Source: Lepidostoma basale
Taxonomy: Eukaryota > Arthropoda > Insecta > Trichoptera > Lepidostomatidae
Assembly: GCA_022606425.2 (NCBI GenBank)
Contig: JAHDVF020000106.1
Span: 434,001-498,000, forward strand
DNA length: 64,000 nt
Direction of reading: 5' to 3'
Part shown: one piece after another, positions 8,918 through 18,184 of the stretch
Position numbering within the stretch: position 1 is the first letter of the stretch
How the letters are laid out: each line of letters begins with the position of its first letter
Translations under genes and position numbers: made by a program
The notes under the pieces: generated by a model
What the model saw: the letters and a program-made list of their open reading frames with translations, nothing else
What the model was told of the DNA's origin: nothing
The model's database searches: none

Positions 8918-9661
8918 TTGCCACTTTAGTTTTCGCGGATAGATTTTGGTTAACGATTGATTTTCAGGTATTTTCGAATGTTATATAACTACTCAAGCTA
9001 TCAAACGCGGCGGTAAAAAGTGTTTATTTTATCCGAGCTGTTGTATGAGCGTGCCCAGAATATCTCCCACCCGATACAATCGCACCGCCATGAATGGCCG
9101 GCTGTATATACTTGCAGTATAAACAAAACGTGTGTGAAATGATTCTAAATATTGGCATTGGAAGCGATTACTCACGGAATTTCGCGAAGAGCCGATCTTT
9201 CGTTTCGCAGAAAACTGCAACTCCGACATTTTGTAAATATTAATACCGACGGATCGTTTGATGATGTCTGAGCACATTACATTTTTCCATATAAAAAAAT
9301 AAACTATTTACACGTTCATTTAATGGTTGCAAAAAATATTCTTTTCCATTGCTCAACACTACGTGTGCATAAAAACTTTAAGCAAACTGAATTCGTTTTT
9401 TTTTTTTTTAATAAACAGAGATATTAGGTTTCCAAACTATTCTAACCTAACTAATAAATATGAAAGACACAATGAATATTTTTATGAAGAAGAAGAGCGG
9501 AAATTTCCCTGTATACCCGGTGTCCATCGTCGGTTTCGCTCCAATACCAATAAAACATTCAATTGACAATTTTATTTAATTTCTAAATTACGCCATTTTT
9601 TAATGTATACAAATACTTGTAGACGAATACTGGATTTTACCCATTGCGGGTTATCATTTTT
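8918..9661. other. No recognisable feature
   Basis: AT-rich with short CpG-bearing stretches near 9050-9200. No credible gene and no match to the repeat families. Confidence 0.35.
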
Positions 9662-10037
9662 AGGGATTAATTGTATCTCAATAGAGACGAAGATGCAATC
9701 TCCAGGCGTTATCTAGCACTGTATGTTAATGGCGGTAGACTTTCACATTGCGTTAATAAAGATCTTCTGCTTAATGCTTACAACCAATCTTAATAGATGG
9801 CGCTAGTGTAGATTGAACTAAAAATGTGAAGTGTTTCCCAACATTGTAGCATATATACATCTTCCAAAAATTTGTCAGACGTGGAGGTCGTAAGAAGGGG
9901 GGAATGGGGAATGTTGTATTATATAAAGCGTACGCTTAACCCAACCAATGACAGGTCATAAGTCCTGTAAACGCCTCGACCACCATATTCTGTTTCCAAT
10001 TTGCATCTTCGTCTCTATTGAGATACAATTAATCCTT
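9662..10037 (+). mobile_element. MITE-A, full-length copy
   Basis: The only copy in the window with both ends. Left end AGGGATTAATTGTATCTCAA, right end reading TTGAGATACAATTAATCCTT; the inverted repeats match over about 36 bp through GAGACGAAGATGCAA. Internal landmarks: ATGGCGGTAGACTTTCACAT, TAGATGGCGCTAGTGTAGAT, GGGGGGAATGGGGAATGTTG, CAACCAATGACAGGTCATAA. No protein-coding frame. No convincing target duplication (left flank ATCATTTTT, right flank CTAAATTAC), so I cannot place it in a superfamily. Confidence 0.88.
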
Positions 10038-10104
10038 CTAAATTACGTATTAAGCAAACTGTTAAAAATCTACTATTGTCATATTTAATTTATTCAATGG
10101 GCAT

Positions 10105-10281
10105 TTACAAGACCGTATGAAAGACGCAGAATGGAAAGATCGCGGCTTTCTTTGGCTGGATGGTGTTTTGAAGGACCTACAATTGTTGGAAGTTAAACCC
10201 GAGGAGTGGAAGTCTAGGGATCAGGACTGGGTCGCCTGGAGAAACTTTTTGAATGGGGCTGAGGTCCAACAAATACTGTAG
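10105..10281 (+). pseudogene. LINE C-terminal scrap (WKDRGFLWLDGVLKDL type)
   Basis: A 54-residue open frame from 10117 ends at TAG 10279-10281 and reads LWLDGVLKDLQLLEVKPEEW, then SRDQDWVAWRNFLNGAEV. The layout 'LDGV..DL..L.V..W...DRDxWRxFL.GAxV' closes the ORF2 of several arthropod LINEs; the fragment at 41790-42092 ends in a similar way (LLDGAVADFRVLEQQDWE). There is no upstream homologous sequence, and an AT-rich segment separates it from the GLKW piece. Confidence 0.6.
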
Positions 10282-10443
10282 AACAAGTGAGAATGGTTTT
10301 GCATTTCTCTGGACAGTGTGTAAATGGTTGTTTTCAATTTCAATTAAATTTTGTAGTAATATTATTTAAATCAATATTTTTAATTGAGTCTTTGAGGATT
10401 TTGTTGTGACCCGTAGTTTGCCGACCACTGCCCTAGGAGAGTA

Positions 10444-10905
10444 TTCATCATCATCATCACCCGTCTGTCGTCCACTGCTGAATGTAAGCCTCTCCCAAAG
10501 CACGCCACCGCCCCCTATCCATTGCCGCTCTCATCCATCCACGTCCAGCAATCCTCTTCAGATCGTCGGTCCAGCTTGCAGAGGGACGTCCAACTCTGGG
10601 GAATCCTGTACGCGGTCTCCAATCTAGAACCCGTCTGCCCCATCGGCTGTCGGTGCCAGCCCATCGCCACTTCAGCCCGCCCATCCTCAGAGCCACCTAA
10701 GTCACCCTTGGTTCGTTGTCGAATAAATTCGTTTTTAAATCAGTCCCTTAAGGTGATTCCAAGCATGGCTCTTTCCATGGCGCGTTGGGCAGCCTTGAAT
10801 CTGTAGACTAAACCTTTTGTCAGTGTCCAAGTCTCTACTCCGTACGTCATGACTGGCAAGACGCACTGGTTTAAGACTTTAGTATTGAGGCATTGGAGAT
10901 ACAGA
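10444..10905 (-). pseudogene. GLKW RTE-like LINE 3' end
   Basis: The minus-strand frame 10696-10457 reads GGLKWRWAGTDSRWGRRVLD, then GRPSASWTDDLKRIAGRGWM and GEAYIQQWTTDG. Further upstream, codons for AMERAMLGITLR and PVMTYGVETWTL continue to about 10905 in other frames. The (ATC)n at 10446-10458 is the reversed (TGA)n tail. Compared with the copy at 35364 it lacks the HICRRTD segment at GLKWRWAG.., probably a small deletion. GC-rich relative to its surroundings. Confidence 0.85.
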
Positions 10906-11164
10906 TATACTTACGTGGATTTTTGACACTGAACTTAGCAGTACATACTTGCATATTCTGCAACAGAGTTAATGAGATCCTTCCCAGCCTCATGCGATGA
11001 TATCCGCTGACCAGAGAGCCATTAACGTTATGATAATGAGCGAACGCATACCTCGTTTAGACATAATGTGATGTAATGCAATTCAAATGTTTGGAATACG
11101 AAATAACATTTTTGGAGTACCCGTATTATCATAAGTAGTGTCACTAATTCAATGACTGGTGATG
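10906..11164. other. No recognisable feature
   Basis: No coding frame or family match was seen. Confidence 0.3.
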
Positions 11165-11257
11165 CATTTTTTGTCACTTTATTGAAAGTTAAGGCGTTAG
11201 TTAACCCTGTGGAATTCCATAATAAAAACTTTGGAATTGAAAAACAACCCTGTTAAA
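11165..11257 (-). mobile_element. PLE outer-repeat fragment
   Basis: Reverse copy of the outer PLE block: TGGAATTCCA and AGGCGTTAGTTAACCCTGTG correspond to the GGAATTCCACAGTGTTAACG block at 3165-3185 and 43178-43200. No hammerhead core remains. Confidence 0.55.
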
Positions 11258-11737
11258 TAATAATAATAATAGTAATAATAATATGCTAACTTTTAAAGCG
11301 CCTTTTTTGTGATGTAATCACCTCAAGGGCGCATTAAGACATGTTTTAAATCTAAAAATCTAAATGTGAACGCTTAAATAGCTAACAAAATATAAATGTT
11401 TAAATTAGGTATGAAATATGAAAAAGATGGGTTTTCAATTTAGATCTGAAATCTGTCGGATCATTTATGCATCTGAGGTGTGAAGGGAGATTGTTCCAAG
11501 CTGATGGACCGGCTACTGCGAACGCTCGATCCCCGAAATTTGTACTAGGGCAACGCTTCGGCTCAACTAATCTTCCTATTGCCGAGGAGTTCGCCTAGCG
11601 AAGTGTGGATTTTATTGAATTTAGACTGTCCGTTATACAGAGTTCAGATATATAACTTGGTGCCATTCCATGTAGCGCTTTGAAGACTGTCCAGCAGAGT
11701 TTATACTGGATTCTTTCTGGATTTTTAAGCCAGTTTA
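11258..11737 (-). mobile_element. CR1/L2-like LINE, C-terminal and 3' fragment
   Basis: Starts at the left with the reversed (ATT)n tail, then AAAGCGCCTTTTTTGTGATG and CACCTCAAGGGCGCATT (reversed 3' UTR). The ORF end is recognisable (FGDRAF, SAWNNLP, APSYIS on the minus strand) but carries stops. It matches 53912-54458 closely. Confidence 0.8.
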
Positions 11738-11832
11738 TATTACACTTTAATTTATTATTATTATTTTCCCCACTGTTATTAATCCTCGCAATTTTAAGGA
11801 TTAGTCATAATACTTAACTATACGTAATAAAA

Positions 11833-12072
11833 TTTTAAGGATTAATTGTATCTCAATAGAGACGAGGATGTAAATTGTTTTTTTGGAAACAGAATACGGT
11901 AGTCGAGGCGTTTACAGAACTTATTACCTGTCATTGGTTGGGTTAAGCGATCGCTTTATGTTAACAACATTCCCCATTCCGTCCTTCTTACGACCACCAC
12001 GTCTGACAATTTTTTTAAAGATGTATATATGCTACTATGTCAAGAAATATTTCACATTTTTTAGGTCAATGC
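11833..12072 (-). mobile_element. MITE-A, reversed, inner end missing
   Basis: The terminal repeat at 11834 (AAGGATTAATTGTATCTCAA) is followed by the body in reverse orientation: TTATTACCTGTCATTGGTTG, GCGATCGC, AACATTCCCCATTCCG, GATGTATATATGCTAC. It fades after ATTTCACATTTTTTAGGTCA. Confidence 0.8.
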
Positions 12073-12159
12073 GAAGTGAAAATGTGATAGCAAAGCGAAA
12101 CATATCGTGTCCATAAAATTTAATAAGAAAATAACCATGTTAGTTACTATTAAATATAA

Positions 12160-12360
12160 TTAATACGATTGAAAACATCTGTTTTCTAGAATTATTATGT
12201 GAATGAGATGTTTCGCCTGTAGACATGGGTGCCTTAGAAGGTATTATCAAATTTATACATTTGATTATGCGATAGACAGGTGTGACATGTCATTCACATA
12301 AAACATAATAAAACTTGTAGAAAACAGGCGTTTTCATACGTATTAATTATTTAATCATTC
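12160..12360. mobile_element. PLE foldback, 'CTAGAAAACAGACG' subfamily
   Basis: The left arm (12168-12212, minus) has AACATCTGTTTTCTAGAAT and GATGTTTCGCC. The right arm (12286-12355, plus) has GACATGTCATTCACATAAAA, then TTGTAGAAAACAGGCGTTTT and ATACGTATTAATTATTTAA. This pair defines a PLE subfamily repeated about 15 times in the window. The CUGANGA boxes are decayed here; GAAACAT and CATGTC survive separately. Confidence 0.6.
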
Positions 12361-12624
12361 TTCAAGAAACAATAAATATGACCTTTATGTACAGCACACA
12401 TAAAGGGCACTATACTGAGAAATCAGAAACGTGGTATGAAATTATCTTATTTGAATGATGACAATAATATATTTTTCTCAAGTGTCGCTGTAAACAAGAT
12501 CTCTGATAATTCTCGACTTGTTTTATTTGCGTAGTAAAGTTTAAAAGTTTACAATCGTGACTAAATGAAAGATATTATGAAATCAAACCACAATAATGAA
12601 AAAATACAGTCTTCATAATATGAC

Positions 12625-12815
12625 TAATTAACTAATTTACGATGACGGATAGGCAGAAATATTGGCATACTTATCTCGATTCCTCACCATTCATACATAG
12701 TGTCACGCACGCCCGTCGATTTCTCTGACTTTTTTCTTGTTCCGTTTACATCGTTAACACATACTTTCTTCACCATGCTTCTTCATTCATTCTTTTCATG
12801 TGCCCAAATGATAAT
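12625..12815 (-). mobile_element. SLRW LINE fragment, inverted partner
   Basis: Reversed 3' end (GACTAATTAACTAA, then GATGACGGATAGGCAG) followed by codons for ACVTLCMNGEE-like and VKKVCVNDVN sequence. It stops at about 12815, where a plus-strand SLRW fragment begins, giving a head-to-head arrangement. Confidence 0.65.
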
Positions 12816-12825
12816 AAAACTTTCA

Positions 12826-13185
12826 TGTCTTTATGTTTGGAAGAGAAGCATGGAACTGGCAAAAGAAGGATGACAGTAGAAAACTGGCAAAAGAAGGATC
12901 TCTTAGACGAATGTGTGGAAAATCTGTGAATGATAAGAATTTCGAATGAAAATATAAGAAGTGAATGCAGTGCGAATGAAAGTGTTATGAACAAAATATT
13001 TAAAGGAACATTAAGATGGTTTGGAGACATGGAAGGAATGAATAAAGAAAGAATGTTTAAAAATAATATATAACATTAACGATGTAAAAGGAACTAAAAA
13101 TAGAAGAAGACAGAAAAACGTGGTACGATAAAAAAAATCAAATATTGAATGTCGACCACTTGATGAGACAGCGTGATTGTTATGT
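12826..13185 (+). mobile_element. SLRW LINE fragment
   Basis: Reads YVWKRSMELAKEG-like codons, LRRMCGKSVND, ENIRSECSANESVMNK, LRWFGDME, and TWYD. Several indels. A short internal duplication (AACTGGCAAAAGAAGGAT at 12852 and again at 12882) interrupts the frame. Confidence 0.75.
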
Positions 13186-13689
13186 AGCTTATATAATAAT
13201 TGAAAATTTCTAAGCACAAAGTGAGTAACTTCATTTGAAAATTTTATTAATTGCCAACCGGATTTGAAACTACCGTATCTTTCTCTACCGTATTGCTATG
13301 GATAATGTCAAATTAATTAATTGGTGTTATCGGATACTAATTAAAATGCAGTTTAGCGATAACATGCAACCGCAAAGCATTATAAAATAAAAATCAACGT
13401 AAAATATACCAGAGTTGAAACATGATAAAGTTCAGAAATAAAGTAGATATCCTATCGCCATCAATATCCTTAGACCGGAAACTTTTAGAGCTGACTACGT
13501 ACTTCTGGTGAATGAGCTTGCACTGCAGAGCTTTGACCTCTCGGAAGATTCTTGGTAATGTGTCCTTATCCAGCTGATTCGGTTGAATTTTCTACATTCA
13601 TTTTCTGATGACTTTAAGGATGATCGTGTTAGGGCATTATTAAATGGAATATTCTTCTTCTTTCGAATATTATTCTTCTTCTTTTTCTT
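13186..13689. other. Unassigned, with a possible PLE scrap
   Basis: ATTGCCAACCGGATTTGAAAC at 13249-13269 recalls the ACCGGT-class PLE border, but the core is gone. The rest is AT-rich with pyrimidine runs near 13640-13690. Confidence 0.3.
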
Positions 13690-15075
13690 TACAAAGGAAA
13701 AGGATCGCGTATAGAATGTGGAAACCACAGAGCTATTAGTCTTTTGAGTGTCGTTGGTAAAGTCTATGGCAGAATTTTAATAGAAAGAGTAAGAAAATTG
13801 ACGAGTGACAAAGTTTGGGATGTGCAAGGTGCCTTTATGAATGGCAGAGGATGTATGGATCAAATTTTTGGACTTCGTACATTGACAGAGAAGTTTCTGG
13901 CCAAAAATCGCAAACTTTCTGTGCATTTGTCGACTTACAAAAAGCATATGATTACGTTAATAGAGAAAAGTTGTGGAAAATATTGTCTGAATATGGAATA
14001 AGTACAAAACTGATCACGGCCATTAAGTCACTATACACGGAAAGCACTGCTAGTGTCAGAGTAAATGGAGATCTTACAGCCTGGTTTGATATCAATAAAG
14101 GTGTCAAACAAGGTTGCGTAATGTCCCCGTGGTTATTTAATCTGTATATGGACAATTGTATGAAAGAGCTGAAAGGGTTGGATGTAGGTGCCAAAATGAG
14201 CGGAGTGTCAGTAAGCTGTCTCTTGTATGCGGATGACGCTGTCCTACTTGCTGACAACGAGCATGAACTACAAGTCCTGGTGAATTGTATGTATGAGGTA
14301 TGCATGCGAAATGATCTGATGATGAATGTTAATAAGTCCAAGGTAATGATTTTTGAAAAGGAAGAAACCACGACAGTCTGCAACATTAGCGTGAATGGTG
14401 AAAACTTGGAGCAAGTAGTTGAGTTTGTGTATTTAGGTAGTATGTTTACAAGAGATGGAGAGTGGAGAGGGATATTGAAAGAAGGGTTAGGGCAGGCAAC
14501 AAAGTGAATGGTGCACTTAAAGTTGTCATCGCAAACAAAAACCTATCAAAAAAAGCTAGAATGGCAGTGCACAATGGTGTTCTTCTACCGACCCTTATGT
14601 ATGGAAGCGAAGCATGGAACTGGCAAAGGAAGGATGAAAGTAGAATAAATGCAGTAGAAATGAGATCTCTTAGACGAATGTGTGGATATTCTGTGTATGA
14701 TAGAGTGTCGAATGAAAATATAAGAAGTGAATGCGGTGCGAATGATAGTGTCATGAACAAAATAATGAAAGGATCATTAAGATGGTTTGGACATATTGAA
14801 AGAATGAATGAAGAAAGAATGGTAAAAAAATTATATGTTAATGATGTAAATGGAACCAGAAATAGAGGAAGACCGAGGAAAACGTGGCACGATCAAATAA
14901 ATCAAATATTGAATGTCGGCCATGTGAGGAGTCAGAGAAATCGACGCGCGTGCATGACATGTATGAATGTTGAGGAAGCGATAGAAATATGTCAGGAAAG
15001 AAAGGTGTGGCAGTCCATTCTTTCTGCCTACCCCTTCGGGGAGACGGCGTGATGGTTAGTTAGTTAGTTAGTTTT
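13690..15075 (+). pseudogene. SLRW LINE: reverse transcriptase palm to 3' end (longest copy)
   Basis: Best copy of the dominant LINE. Block order: CGNHRAISLLSVVGKVYGRI (13718-13775); QGAFMNGRGCMDQIFGLR; the first palm aspartate in FVDLQKAYDYV (about 13932-13964); GVKQGCVMSPWLFNLYMD (about 14100-14153); catalytic YADD in LLYADDAVLLAD (about 14222-14257); then VEFVYLGSMFTRDG, LMYGSEAWNWQRKDESRIN, SLRWFGHIERMNEERM, GRPRKTWHDQINQIL, ending SAYPFGETA at 15052. The order is that of a non-LTR RT with a C-terminal domain. The 5' part (endonuclease and start of ORF) is missing. Two frameshifts: one base lost near 13917 (before FVDLQKAYDYV) and two lost near 14461 (compare the reversed copy near 48075). 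The tail is GGCGTGATGG then (TTAG)n at 15054-15071. RTE-like placement is inferred. Confidence 0.92.
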
Positions 15076-15725
15076 CTTCTTCTTTTTAAAGTACCCTGTC
15101 GGGTCCCCCTAACTTTGGCGATCACCTCGGCAAACCTGTCCCGGAACAGCTCCTCCACACTTTGGATGCCGGTCCACTTCCTCACGTTTCGCAGCCAGGA
15201 CATGGTCTTCTTCCGGGCCCTCGGGGTCCCTCAATTTTCCCCTCCATTATCAGTTGGAGAAGGTGGTACTTTTCCTCAGTATATGACCCAGATGAGAGAT
15301 CTTTCGAACCTTGATAGTTGATAACAATTCCCTGTCGACTCTAGCTCGCCTCAGGACTTCGATATTGGTAACCATGTCTGTCCAGGGAACTCTGAGTATT
15401 CGGTGATGGAGCCACATTTCAAATGCTTCCATTCTGTTCATTGAGTTAACTTTCAAGGTCCAAGTTTCACACCCGTACAATAAAACAGACCACACATAGC
15501 ATTTGATCATTCTCTGGCGGAGTTTTAAGTTTACGTTATCATTGCAGAAGAGTGATTTCATTTTATTAAACGTAGCTCTTGTTGCCTCAATTCTGCATTT
15601 TATTTCTACATCTGGGTCAAGAGATTGTGTAAGTATGCTGCCGAGGTATTTAATGAAATATGACATTTCATAATTTCTTGGGGCTGGGGTTGCTGCTTCT
15701 GGTCCGCGTTTATAATTTCTTGTTT
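15073..15725 (-). pseudogene. LINE 3' end, KYLGSILTQ family
   Basis: The minus-strand frame 15666-15250 reads FIKYLGSILTQSLDPDVEIK, MIKCYVWSVLLYGCETWTLK, LHHRILRVPWTDMVTNIEVL and LGHILRKS. This 'YLGS...LLYGCETWTL...RILRVPWTD' series follows the RT palm in a widespread arthropod LINE group. Further codons (GGKLRDPEGP, KCGGAVPGQVCRG) continue to about 15090 in another frame. A short (TTC)n at 15075-15090 is the reversed tail, so this copy abuts the SLRW tail end to end. Confidence 0.8.
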
Positions 15726-15834
15726 TTAACCTCGGTCAACCGTCTAGATCGGATGTCGCCGTTTTTTTGGAGTCACTCGCCCCTTTGAGGGGTGCCGATT
15801 ATCTCGCTGGGGCAGGAGCCTTTTTCGTGAATGG
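15726..15834. other. Unassigned GC-rich strip
   Basis: Contains CGGATGTCGCCG and CCCTTTGAGGGGTGCC. No copy elsewhere. Possibly the interior of one of the flanking elements. Confidence 0.25.
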
Positions 15835-16164
15835 CTCATCTCAAAGGCGCTTTGACAATGTTTTTAGTCATAAGAGCTGCATCTGACACCAGCAATAAGA
15901 TAACCGTTGTTTACGTTTTATGCGATATTTTGAAAAGGTGGCTTTATGGTGAGGTTTAAAATCTGTCGGATTGTCAATCCATCTGAGGCGTGCAGGAAGC
16001 ATATTCCAGTTGTACAGACCTGCCACTGCGAAAGCCCGATCTCTGAATTTTGTCCGTGATTTGCGTTTTGGTTCAACTAACCTGCCTATTGCCGAGGAGT
16101 TTGCTGATCGAAGCGTAGATTGCCGCATGTTAGGGATATCAGCAATGCAAAGTTCAGACGTCCC
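15835..16164 (-). pseudogene. CR1/L2-like LINE C-terminal fragment
   Basis: Minus-strand frame: SELCIADIPNMRQSTLRSAN, SAIGRLVEPKRKSRTKFR, DRAFAVAGLYNWNMLP, then NPTDFKPHHKATF. Homologous to 6978-7259. The short reversed 3' UTR (CTCAAAGGCGCTTTGACAAT) lies at 15840. Upstream it ends abruptly at 16164. Confidence 0.85.
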
Positions 16165-16325
16165 CAACTTCAGTGGAAGGACGACATTAAAGAGACCGCC
16201 GAATCGACATGGATGCGTGCTGTCTAGGATCGACAGGCATGGAAGCAGATGGAGGAGGTGTGCATCCAGGAATGGACGGATTCAGGCTGATATAATGATG
16301 ATGAAGATGTATTAAAGATACATTT
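16165..16325 (+). pseudogene. GLKW RTE-like LINE extreme 3' end
   Basis: Reads PQLQWKDDIKETAESTWMRA, a stop, then DRQAWKQMEEVCIQEWTDSG and stop, with a (TGATGA)-like tail (ATAATGATGATGAAGATG). Same family as 3738-4108, opposite strand. One internal TAG. Confidence 0.75.
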
Positions 16326-16745
16326 TATTAGACTGAACGAGAATATTAACATTGATGTTATAATCAATTCATCCTTACTAGAAGAATATTAAGTATGAGT
16401 AATAATTTGTTGAGGTGCTTGCAGCATCAAGAAGATGAATAATCATTATTATATCGTTTGAGTTAACGTAAAAGCTTTAAACGTACCAATAATATAACAT
16501 ACAAGAAAGTAATTAGTTTAACTAATGTTAGGATCCCGTTATACGTATTATAAGTAGTTTGTTTATACTAACTGCATTTTAACAACAACTTCGGTTTGCG
16601 GTCACACGTGAAAATTACAACTTGATTTATTATTATTAAATAGCTTATTTGTGTTAATTATTCAATAAATAAAACAAATAATAATTTTTTTTTTTTTTTT
16701 TAACAAATCCATTGTTATGGCCGAAACACTATGATACTTTAACAT
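16326..16745. other. AT-rich, no recognisable gene
   Basis: Contains a T run (16686-16702). At 16712-16745 lies ATGGCCGAAACACTATGATA, the outer flank of a PLE family also seen at 36520 and 33130. Confidence 0.35.
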
Positions 16746-16829
16746 TGTAAAGTGTTAAATGAAAAAACTTTGTTTTATGTATCAGAATTGTATTTTTATT
16801 TTTCGCGAGAGCTGTTTCGTCAACCTATA

Positions 16830-17238
16830 TATCGTGGGTATACTGGCAAAAAACGTTAAGTCTAAAATCGCTGTTTTGAGAAATCGAACATTTAAGTTTT
16901 CTTTAAATTTGAAACATATAAGTGTCGTTGTCAAAAGTCAATCGAGGGAATTTTTTTCAGCCGAAGACAATAAGTAGAGTTAACGTTTTTTTTCAGTACA
17001 AAAATGTTCAACAAGACTCTTCGAAAAATATTAAGTTTTTTGAAGCTTTTAGCCTGTATGAAATACCTTTTGTACGATTTAACGTTAAATTTATTTTTAA
17101 AACTAGAGAAAAAATCTGTTTCATTCGACTTCGTGTATTTTGCCAATTTGTAGAGCATTGTAAACTTTACAATACTGCATCACTAAGTCAAAACTGCCAA
17201 TTTTCGACTTAACATTTTTTGCCAGTATACCCACGATA
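16830..17238. mobile_element. TA-flanked TIR element (Tc1/mariner-like MITE)
   Basis: Element 16832-17236, 405 bp. Left TCGTGGGTATACTGGCAAAA; the right end read in reverse begins TCGTGGGTATACTGGCAAAA and continues AAATGTTAAGTCG. The inverted repeats match for about 33 bp. The flanks are TA at 16830-16831 and TA at 17237-17238. There is no transposase frame; the small open frames inside are unsupported. Superfamily is inferred from the TA duplication only. Confidence 0.8.
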
Positions 17239-17250
17239 TTATTGTAACAC

Positions 17251-17286
17251 CTGATGATGTCAAAATAGGTTGACGAAATAGCTGTC
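17251..17286 (+). ncRNA. Hammerhead-like core, ACAGCTGT class
   Basis: CTGATGA, T, GTCAA - AATAGG - TTGAC, GAAA, then ATAGCTGTC. Helix II keeps pairing with T-A at its second position, where other copies have C-G or G-C. The palindrome has one change (ACAGCTGT to ATAGCTGT). Confidence 0.7.
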
Positions 17287-17355
17287 ACGAAAAATAACAA
17301 TACAATTGTGATACACAAAACAAAGTTTTTTAAATTTAACTATAATTTATTGCAT

Positions 17356-17386
17356 ACTAGCTGACCCGACGAACTTCGTACCGCCT
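17356..17386 (+). repeat. Possible repeat border, CTAGCTGACCCGACGAACTT
   Basis: CTAGCTGACCCGACGAACTT and then CGTACCGCC, a motif I associate with borders of dispersed repeats in insect introns. The possible other border is at 19670-19742. I cannot name the class. Confidence 0.35.
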
Positions 17387-17574
17387 CAGAATCAATAAAT
17401 GTTGTGTTAACTTATTAGCTAAATTTAATTCACCTTTTTATTGAATTACAATTAATACTTAAAATTAATTAAGTTCATGAAATGTGCAAATGTCAAAATT
17501 AAAAATATTAATTACAATGGAATATAATTCACGTGGAAGCCTGCATTAATACTTAAAATGAATTATAAATTGTT

Positions 17575-17640
17575 AATTAAAAACTTTGTTTTATGTATCA
17601 CAATTGTGTTTTTATTTTTTCGCGACAATATATTCAACCA
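17575..17640 (-). mobile_element. PLE arm fragment
   Basis: AACTTTGTTTTATGTATCAC, then TTTTTATTTTTTCGCGACA: a third copy of the arm sequence of the neighbouring foldback, truncated at the hammerhead cleavage motif (GTCGCGA reversed) and joined directly to the GIY-YIG coding remnant. Confidence 0.65.
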
Positions 17641-17931
17641 AAGTGGAATCTACCAGATTAATTGTGAGGATTGTGATGCCGTATATATTGGAAAGACGGG
17701 TCGATCATTTTGAAGAGGTTATATGAACACAACATTTAATACAAAAACAGAATCATTGTGTGAATTTTGACCATCATTTCAATTCCAAAAACACATTTTT
17801 TTTGCATATAGCAAACAATTTAATTTTTTTTTGATAAATTAGAAAATTTTGAAAATTTTAAAGCAAAGGCACGTGAATTGAATGTTATAAATAACCAAAT
17901 TCCAGCTTATTCCCCCTTAGTATATATGTAG
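17625..17931 (+). pseudogene. Penelope-like element GIY-YIG endonuclease remnant
   Basis: From 17642 the frame reads SGIYQINCEDCDAVYIGKTG, RSF, stop. GIY then YIG with the intervening C..C pair and the KTGRSF...R..EH extension (RLYEH in the next frame) is the signature of the PLE GIY-YIG endonuclease. Downstream, 17842-17931 reads ENFENFKAKARELNVINNQI and ends at a TAG, as expected for the PLE C-terminus. At least one stop and two frameshifts; only the C-terminal ~100 residues remain and no PLE reverse transcriptase was found in the window. A hammerhead-bearing arm of the same family lies immediately upstream. The GIY-YIG call is good; its link to the neighbouring arms is inference. Confidence 0.78.
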
Positions 17932-18184
17932 TACATTAAAAACTTTTCCTTTATACAATCTACCAAAAAAATATTAATACTACCTTCCATTTTTGTCCCT
18001 TTCTTACTAATGTAATCTGCTTCCTTATAATGTTTATCGTCTTTAATATATTAGGATACATCGTTTTTGACTCTATATTATGTATGATTGTTCCTTCTAA
18101 TTACTGTTTGAATTATTATTATGATTATTATCATTCTTATTATTTTATTATTATAAATAAATGAATTTAATACAACAACAACAA

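Larger units (their letters stand above)
16746..17335. mobile_element. PLE foldback, ACAGCTGT class, split by a MITE
   Basis: Left arm 16746-16831 (AACTTTGTTTTATGTATCAG, TTTCGCGAGAGCTGTTTCGT) and right arm 17239-17335 (the same in reverse). The 405 bp DNA element 16832-17236 sits inside the left arm's helix II loop region. The arms' outer part, TTTTATGTATCACAATTGTG, recurs at 17590-17610. Confidence 0.75.

Noticed and set aside
9029..9277. 82-codon minus-strand open frame
   Set aside because: No motif and no sign of coding composition.
16922..17212. 96-codon open frame inside the TA-flanked MITE
   Set aside because: No transposase-like motifs, an overlapping frame on the other strand, and AT-driven composition.
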